From Halomonas meridiana (GTDB lineage Bacteria; Pseudomonadota; Gammaproteobacteria; Pseudomonadales; Halomonadaceae): 64,000 bases of DNA. The notes beneath the pieces were generated by a model. The model searched no databases, was not told the DNA's origin, and saw only the letters and a list, made by a program, of their open reading frames with translations. Positions within the stretch are counted from its first letter, which is position 1. Each line of letters opens with the position of its first letter. The stretch covers positions 186,001 through 250,000 of the forward strand of contig NZ_CP024621.1 in assembly GCF_009846525.1 (NCBI RefSeq). Direction: 5' to 3'. A program made the position numbers and the translations under genes. This document shows, one piece after another, positions 59,585 to 64,000 of the stretch.

Positions 59585-60634
59585 ATGATCGTTGGGTCGA
59601 CTAACGCACTGAAAACCGTACGGCGGCACATGGGCGTTCATCGCCACACGGTCACGTCGCTATTCCTCATGGGGACACTGCTGCTGGCCGCCCTTGTTGG
59701 AGTGCCTCAAGCCACCGCCGAGGAGGCGCCCCGCACGAACGCTTTCTCAACATCGGACATCAACTTGGTGGTGCCCTTTGGGCAGGGCGGCGCGACCGAT
59801 ATTCTATTTCGGGTCATTGCCGAGCAAGCGCAGACCTATTTGGGGACGTCGATCATCACGATGAATATGCCGGGCAACGGTGCCACGCTCGGCTCGCAGT
59901 TCGTGAAGCAAGCCGCCCCGAATGGCCTCACGCTGTTGGGCAGCCATCAAACCATCGACTTGGCCTATATCGCCGGACTGTCCGACTACTCCCACGATGC
60001 GTTTGCCCCCATTGCCCTGCTGACTCGCACCGTGAACATTCCCGCCACCGTGTCCGGCCATACGCTCACCACGGCCAGCGAGATCGCAGCGTTCGTCGAG
60101 CAGCATCCCGGTGAGCTGTTGGTGGGCATCATTCCCAACTCGACCGATCACTTCTTTTGGTTGCACTTTTTCGAGCAGACGGACATCTCGCCGGGCGACA
60201 TCCAGTTCGTGCGCTACCCCGATACGGGGGCTCAGGTCGTGGCGCTACTGGGCGGCGAATTGGACGTGGCCATGCTGAACCTGCCCTCCGCCGGGGGGCT
60301 GTTCGCGAGTGGTGCGCTGGTGCCGCTGGGCGTGGCCAGTGACACGCGGCTCGCGGCGCTGCCGGAGGTGCCGACATTGATCGAGCAGGGTATCGCGCTG
60401 GTCAATACGACGGATCGCGGCCTTTTTGCGCCGCTGAATACGCCGCCGGAGCGTCTGGAGCGTTTGGCCCAGGCCTTCGAGGAAGCCCTTCAACAGCCTG
60501 CGCTGGTGGAATCGCTGCAGCATACCCACGGCTCCCACGTCGATTTCATGCCCCGCGACGCGTATGGCCGCTATCTCGATGCCCAGTACGACCAGCTGCA
60601 GCGATTGGCCGATACCATGGCGTTTGAGCGCTAG
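59585..60634 (+). CDS. TctC/Bug-type tripartite transporter binding protein
   Basis: 349 residues: export signal (LFLMGTLLLAALVGVPQATA), then INLVVPFGQGGATDILFRVIA, ATLGSQFVKQAAPNGLTLL and DVAMLNLPSAGG of the tripartite tricarboxylate transporter receptor family. No tctA or tctB permease is adjacent, so it is an orphan. It may work with permeases elsewhere or act as a sensor partner. The start at 59585 is uncertain; an ATG 15 codons later is possible. Confidence 0.88.
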   Translation: MIVGSTNALKTVRRHMGVHRHTVTSLFLMGTLLLAALVGVPQATAEEAPRTNAFSTSDINLVVPFGQGGATDILFRVIAEQAQTYLGTSIITMNMPGNGATLGSQFVKQAAPNGLTLLGSHQTIDLAYIAGLSDYSHDAFAPIALLTRTVNIPATVSGHTLTTASEIAAFVEQHPGELLVGIIPNSTDHFFWLHFFEQTDISPGDIQFVRYPDTGAQVVALLGGELDVAMLNLPSAGGLFASGALVPLGVASDTRLAALPEVPTLIEQGIALVNTTDRGLFAPLNTPPERLERLAQAFEEALQQPALVESLQHTHGSHVDFMPRDAYGRYLDAQYDQLQRLADTMAFER

Positions 60635-60667
60635 CCTTGAGGCCATAGAACGCAGAGGAGAGGCCGC

Positions 60668-63600
60668 GTGCCGCTAAATACTCGTGATCTTGCAGCCGAA
60701 ACGCTGCTCTTAATCGTCTCGGCCACGCTGCTGCTGATGGGAAGTGCTGGCCTGCTAGTCGGGCTGGTGCTGCCTGAAACACTGCTCGGCCCCCTGCTGG
60801 TCCCCGATGCGTCGCTGGCCACGTTTCTGATAGGGGTGAGTTTGCTGGCAACGCTCTGTCAGTTGGCTTGGCTGCGACAACTGAGCGCCGCCGTGCTGGC
60901 TGTGCTGCTGCTCTATACGCTGCTACATAACGTGGTGGATGGTGGCGTCGCAACGTCACTGGTGAGTCAGGACGAGCGCATGACCACCCTAGCGGTGCTG
61001 ATGCTCGGCTGGATGACTGCGTGTCTGTGGGTCGGCGTGGGCAGCCACTGGCGCCGAGTCTGCTGGCGAGCGTCTGGGGTCGGGCTACTGCTGTTCGGCG
61101 TTTGGGTGGTGGCGCGGCTATGGATGAGCGATGCAGAAGATCGGCCGCTGTTCAGCTCATCGCCCATTGCGGTGCTGGTCTTCATCGTGCTGCTGGGAGC
61201 CGCGCTGCTGGTCGCGGGCTGGCGACATCGCGCCGAGCGGCTGAGCCCTGGTAAGCTCACGGTCATGGTGGGGTTGGCGGGCGTGTTGGTGAGTAGTCTC
61301 GCGTGGTTACTGCTGAGCATGAACCAGCGTTCGACCATCGAGTTGCAAGCCAGTTATCTGCTGGATAACGTGCAGCTCAACGCGGAGCAGGCCATGTCAG
61401 AGCGTCTGCAGCTCATGCACCGTATGGCAGAGCGCCTGGGGAGTTTGCCTGACGAGCAGCGCACGACACTGCTCCAACAAGATGCCCAGAGCTATTTCCG
61501 CGATACCCTGAGTTTGAATGCCATCGCCCTGATCGATGCTCAAGGGGGGCTGATTTGGCGCCAGGGGCGTCAGCAGGGGCGCGATGGTTGGTTGGTAGGA
61601 CAATTAGCCAAACCCAGCGTACAGGCGTGGCTGGCGGTGCCCTTTGATCGTCCGCGGCTGCTGATGCCCGATAGCGAGCAGCGCAGCATGATGCTGATGG
61701 CGCTTCCTGTGCCCAACCGAGCGCAGCAGCTGCTGGCGGCCATCGATTTGAGCGCGCTGCTCAACCATGAGTTAAGCCTGGCGCTGGGGCCGTTTCAGGT
61801 AGGCGTGAGCCGAGGCGAACAGCTGCTGATGATGTTGCACCCCTCGGGCTTCGCCGTGGAAGGCGTAGAATCCCCCGTGAACGCCTTGGCCAACCGGCTC
61901 ACTGGCTTGCCTGGCGGCGTGAACTTAATGCTGACCGCGTATCCTGGGCAGCATCATAATTGGTACCTCTTGGGGGTGATGCCCATCAGTGTGGCCATGG
62001 GCGGCTTGGTGATGAGCTGGCTGCTGGCCTTTAGCGTGGGCGTCGTAGGGGCTACCATTGCCCGTACTCGGGAGCTGGCGGCGGCGCGTCACTCGTTGGA
62101 AGAGAACGAGCAGCGCTACCGCTCGCTGTTTGTGCACCACCCCGACGCCGTCTTTTCGCTGGATCAGCGCGGCTATTTCCAAACCGCCAATACCACCTGT
62201 GCCGATGTGACCGGCTACCCGTTGGACGAGGTCGTGGGGCGGCACTTCACCGATTTCATTGCTCCCCACGAGCGAGAGCGCATCAAAGCGCACTTCACGT
62301 ATGTGCTTCAGGGAGGCATTAGCCGCTACGAAGTCACCATGACCGACCGGGAGGCCCAGCAACGCATTCTGGATCTGATCAGCCTGCCCGTCACGGTCAA
62401 CGGGCACATCGAGGGGGTCTACTGTATCGCCCAGGACGTGACCGACAAGCGGCGTCAGCAGACGCGGCTTCGCACCCTGGAGCGCAGCGTGGAAGCGAGC
62501 GTCAACGGCGTACTGATCGCGGATGCCCGACAGCCTGACCTGCCCATCATCTACGCTAACCAAGCGTTTAGCACCATGACGGGGTACGCCCAGAGTGACG
62601 TGATTGGCCAAAACTGCCGTTTCTTGCAAGGGCCAGAGAGCGATCCCGCCATGGTCACCAAGCTACGGCGCGGGATTCAAGCGCAGCGCGAAACCCATGT
62701 CACGCTGTGCAATTACCGTAAGGATGGCACGCCATTCTGGAACGATCTTTATATTGCGCCCGTGCGAGACAGCGAAGGTCAGGTCACGCATTTCGTGGGC
62801 GTTCAGCACGATATTTCGCAGCACAAAGCCTATGAAGCGCGGCTGGCTTACCATGCCACCCATGACGACCTGACCCGTCTGCCCAACCGCATGATGTTCG
62901 AAGAGACCCTGCATAAGCAGTTTGCCGCCGCCCAAGGCAGCGGTGAGCGGATCAGCGTGCTGTTCGTCGATCTGGACGACTTCAAGCCCATCAATGATAC
63001 CTTAGGGCATGCGGTAGGCGACCAAGTACTGATCGAAGTAGCCAAGCGGCTGCGGGCCGGGCTACGCCAGGAAGACACGGTCGCCCGCCTGGGGGGCGAT
63101 GAATTCGTGCTGCTGATTACCAATACGGGCGACGAGCAGCAGGTCATCGAGGTGGTCGAGCGCTTGCTGCCCGCGCTCGCCAAACCCTACTGCCTGGAGG
63201 GCCATGAACTGTACCTGACCGCCAGCGTGGGGATTGCCATGAGCCAGCCCGACACGCCGCAGCCGCAAACGCTGATCCAGCAGGCGGACATGGCGATGTA
63301 CAAGGCCAAGCAGCAGGGACGCAACGCGTACGCCTGGTTCAGTCACGACATCAATGCGCTGGCCAGCGAGCGAGTGAGCCTGCGCAATGACCTGCAAGAA
63401 GCGATCGACCACCAAGGCTTCGAGCTTCACTATCAGCCGCTGATGGATCGGCAAGGCAATATTGCCAGCGTGGAGGCGCTGCTGCGCTGGCCGCATCCCA
63501 GCAAAGGCTATGTCTCGCCGGCACGCTTCATTCCACTAGCGGAAGCCACCGGGCAGATCATGCCGATCAGCGAGTGGGTGCTGCAACGCGCTTGTCACGA

Positions 63601-64000
63601 CATGCTGGCACTACAGCGCAGCGGCTTGGGCGCACTGCGCGTTGCGGTCAACCTGTCACCGCTACAGTTCCATCGTGACAGCTTCCTGGCCACGCTACGC
63701 CAAACCCTGGCCGATACCGGGCTGCCTGCCGAACAGCTCTCCCTGGAACTGACCGAAGGTATTTTGATGGATAACACCGCCTCCGCCATCGAGATTCTAC
63801 ATGCCCTTCGCGGTATGCAGGTCAGCGTCTCCATCGATGACTTTGGCACCGGCTACTCGAGCCTGAGTTATCTGAAGCATCTGCCCATCAGTACGGTGAA
63901 AATCGACCGCAGTTTCATTCACGAGCTGACCAACAGCAGCGATGATGCCGCCATCGTTCAAGGCATCATCTCCATGGCTCACCATTTGGGGCTGAGCGTT
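60668..64000 (+). CDS. membrane PAS-LOV-GGDEF-EAL protein, 3' end outside window
   Basis: At least 1111 residues, starting at GTG behind AGAGGAGAGG. About seven membrane helices and a large extracytoplasmic domain come first, an eighth helix at about 431-465, PAS at about 480-600, LOV at about 606-718, GGDEF at about 729-890 and EAL from about 905. The LOV core GQNCRFLQG has the photoactive Cys at residue 650, with NYRKDGTPFWN and FVGVQHDIS. GGDEF is intact at 809-813, with an RQED I-site. EALLRW and DDFGTGYSSL mark the EAL domain. It may make or break cyclic-di-GMP in response to blue light. It is 33 bases after the TctC-type gene. Confidence 0.93.
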   Translation, partial: MPLNTRDLAAETLLLIVSATLLLMGSAGLLVGLVLPETLLGPLLVPDASLATFLIGVSLLATLCQLAWLRQLSAAVLAVLLLYTLLHNVVDGGVATSLVSQDERMTTLAVLMLGWMTACLWVGVGSHWRRVCWRASGVGLLLFGVWVVARLWMSDAEDRPLFSSSPIAVLVFIVLLGAALLVAGWRHRAERLSPGKLTVMVGLAGVLVSSLAWLLLSMNQRSTIELQASYLLDNVQLNAEQAMSERLQLMHRMAERLGSLPDEQRTTLLQQDAQSYFRDTLSLNAIALIDAQGGLIWRQGRQQGRDGWLVGQLAKPSVQAWLAVPFDRPRLLMPDSEQRSMMLMALPVPNRAQQLLAAIDLSALLNHELSLALGPFQVGVSRGEQLLMMLHPSGFAVEGVESPVNALANRLTGLPGGVNLMLTAYPGQHHNWYLLGVMPISVAMGGLVMSWLLAFSVGVVGATIARTRELAAARHSLEENEQRYRSLFVHHPDAVFSLDQRGYFQTANTTCADVTGYPLDEVVGRHFTDFIAPHERERIKAHFTYVLQGGISRYEVTMTDREAQQRILDLISLPVTVNGHIEGVYCIAQDVTDKRRQQTRLRTLERSVEASVNGVLIADARQPDLPIIYANQAFSTMTGYAQSDVIGQNCRFLQGPESDPAMVTKLRRGIQAQRETHVTLCNYRKDGTPFWNDLYIAPVRDSEGQVTHFVGVQHDISQHKAYEARLAYHATHDDLTRLPNRMMFEETLHKQFAAAQGSGERISVLFVDLDDFKPINDTLGHAVGDQVLIEVAKRLRAGLRQEDTVARLGGDEFVLLITNTGDEQQVIEVVERLLPALAKPYCLEGHELYLTASVGIAMSQPDTPQPQTLIQQADMAMYKAKQQGRNAYAWFSHDINALASERVSLRNDLQEAIDHQGFELHYQPLMDRQGNIASVEALLRWPHPSKGYVSPARFIPLAEATGQIMPISEWVLQRACHDMLALQRSGLGALRVAVNLSPLQFHRDSFLATLRQTLADTGLPAEQLSLELTEGILMDNTASAIEILHALRGMQVSVSIDDFGTGYSSLSYLKHLPISTVKIDRSFIHELTNSSDDAAIVQGIISMAHHLGLSV

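Overview
The window is a 64 kb piece of a gammaproteobacterial chromosome, most likely from Halomonas or a close relative. That placement is an inference. It rests on the protein sequences, on the order glnA, DUF4124 gene, glnL, glnG, and on a mix of small families (DUF6164, DUF6435, DUF6482, DUF2237) that I associate with Halomonadaceae. Only the 16S gene or a database comparison would settle it, and no rRNA or tRNA gene is present.

Bases 1 to about 24,800 are the core transcription and translation block, all on the + strand: the 3' part of rpoB, rpoC, the str operon (rpsL, rpsG, fusA, tuf), the S10 and spc operons (rpsJ to rpmJ, including secY) and the alpha operon (rpsM, rpsK, rpsD, rpoA, rplQ). 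Two clear sigma-70 promoters (before rpsL and before rpsJ) and strong terminators after tuf and rplQ divide it into transcription units. Several long gaps between genes hold hairpins where ribosomal proteins may regulate their own synthesis.

Bases 24,900 to 33,700 are a mixed metabolic stretch: a penicillin-binding carboxypeptidase with a SPOR domain, a drug/metabolite exporter, and a minus-strand series thiM, thiE, LysR regulator, DoxX, aromatic-ring dioxygenase headed by a TPP riboswitch. Small DUF genes, glyoxalase I and a cupin protein follow. Bases 33,800 to 36,900 are a zinc uptake operon (small His-rich membrane protein, znuC, znuB, znuA) behind a Zur box. Its ZnuA ends in a long (Asp-His)n tail coded by a perfect hexanucleotide repeat.

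Bases 37,000 to 42,100 hold a PAS/GGDEF protein, an esterase, an acyltransferase and a degenerate glycosyltransferase-like protein. Bases 42,100 to 47,400 are the nitrogen control locus: glnA with a sigma-54 promoter and NtrC sites, then glnL (ntrB) and glnG (ntrC) with an NtrC site over their own promoter. After small envelope genes, bases 49,460 to 49,677 carry what looks like an unannotated CsrB/RsmZ-type small RNA with seven GGA motifs, a 13-bp closing helix and its own terminator.

The last part has a PAP2 phosphatase with a glycosyltransferase, an SDR enzyme, a complete glycerol-3-phosphate ABC importer (ugpBAEC), argE, a YchJ protein, an orphan TctC-type binding protein and, running off the window end, a large membrane protein with PAS, LOV, GGDEF and EAL domains, probably a blue-light-responsive cyclic-di-GMP enzyme. 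Signalling themes recur: two c-di-GMP proteins and a likely Csr/Rsm RNA.
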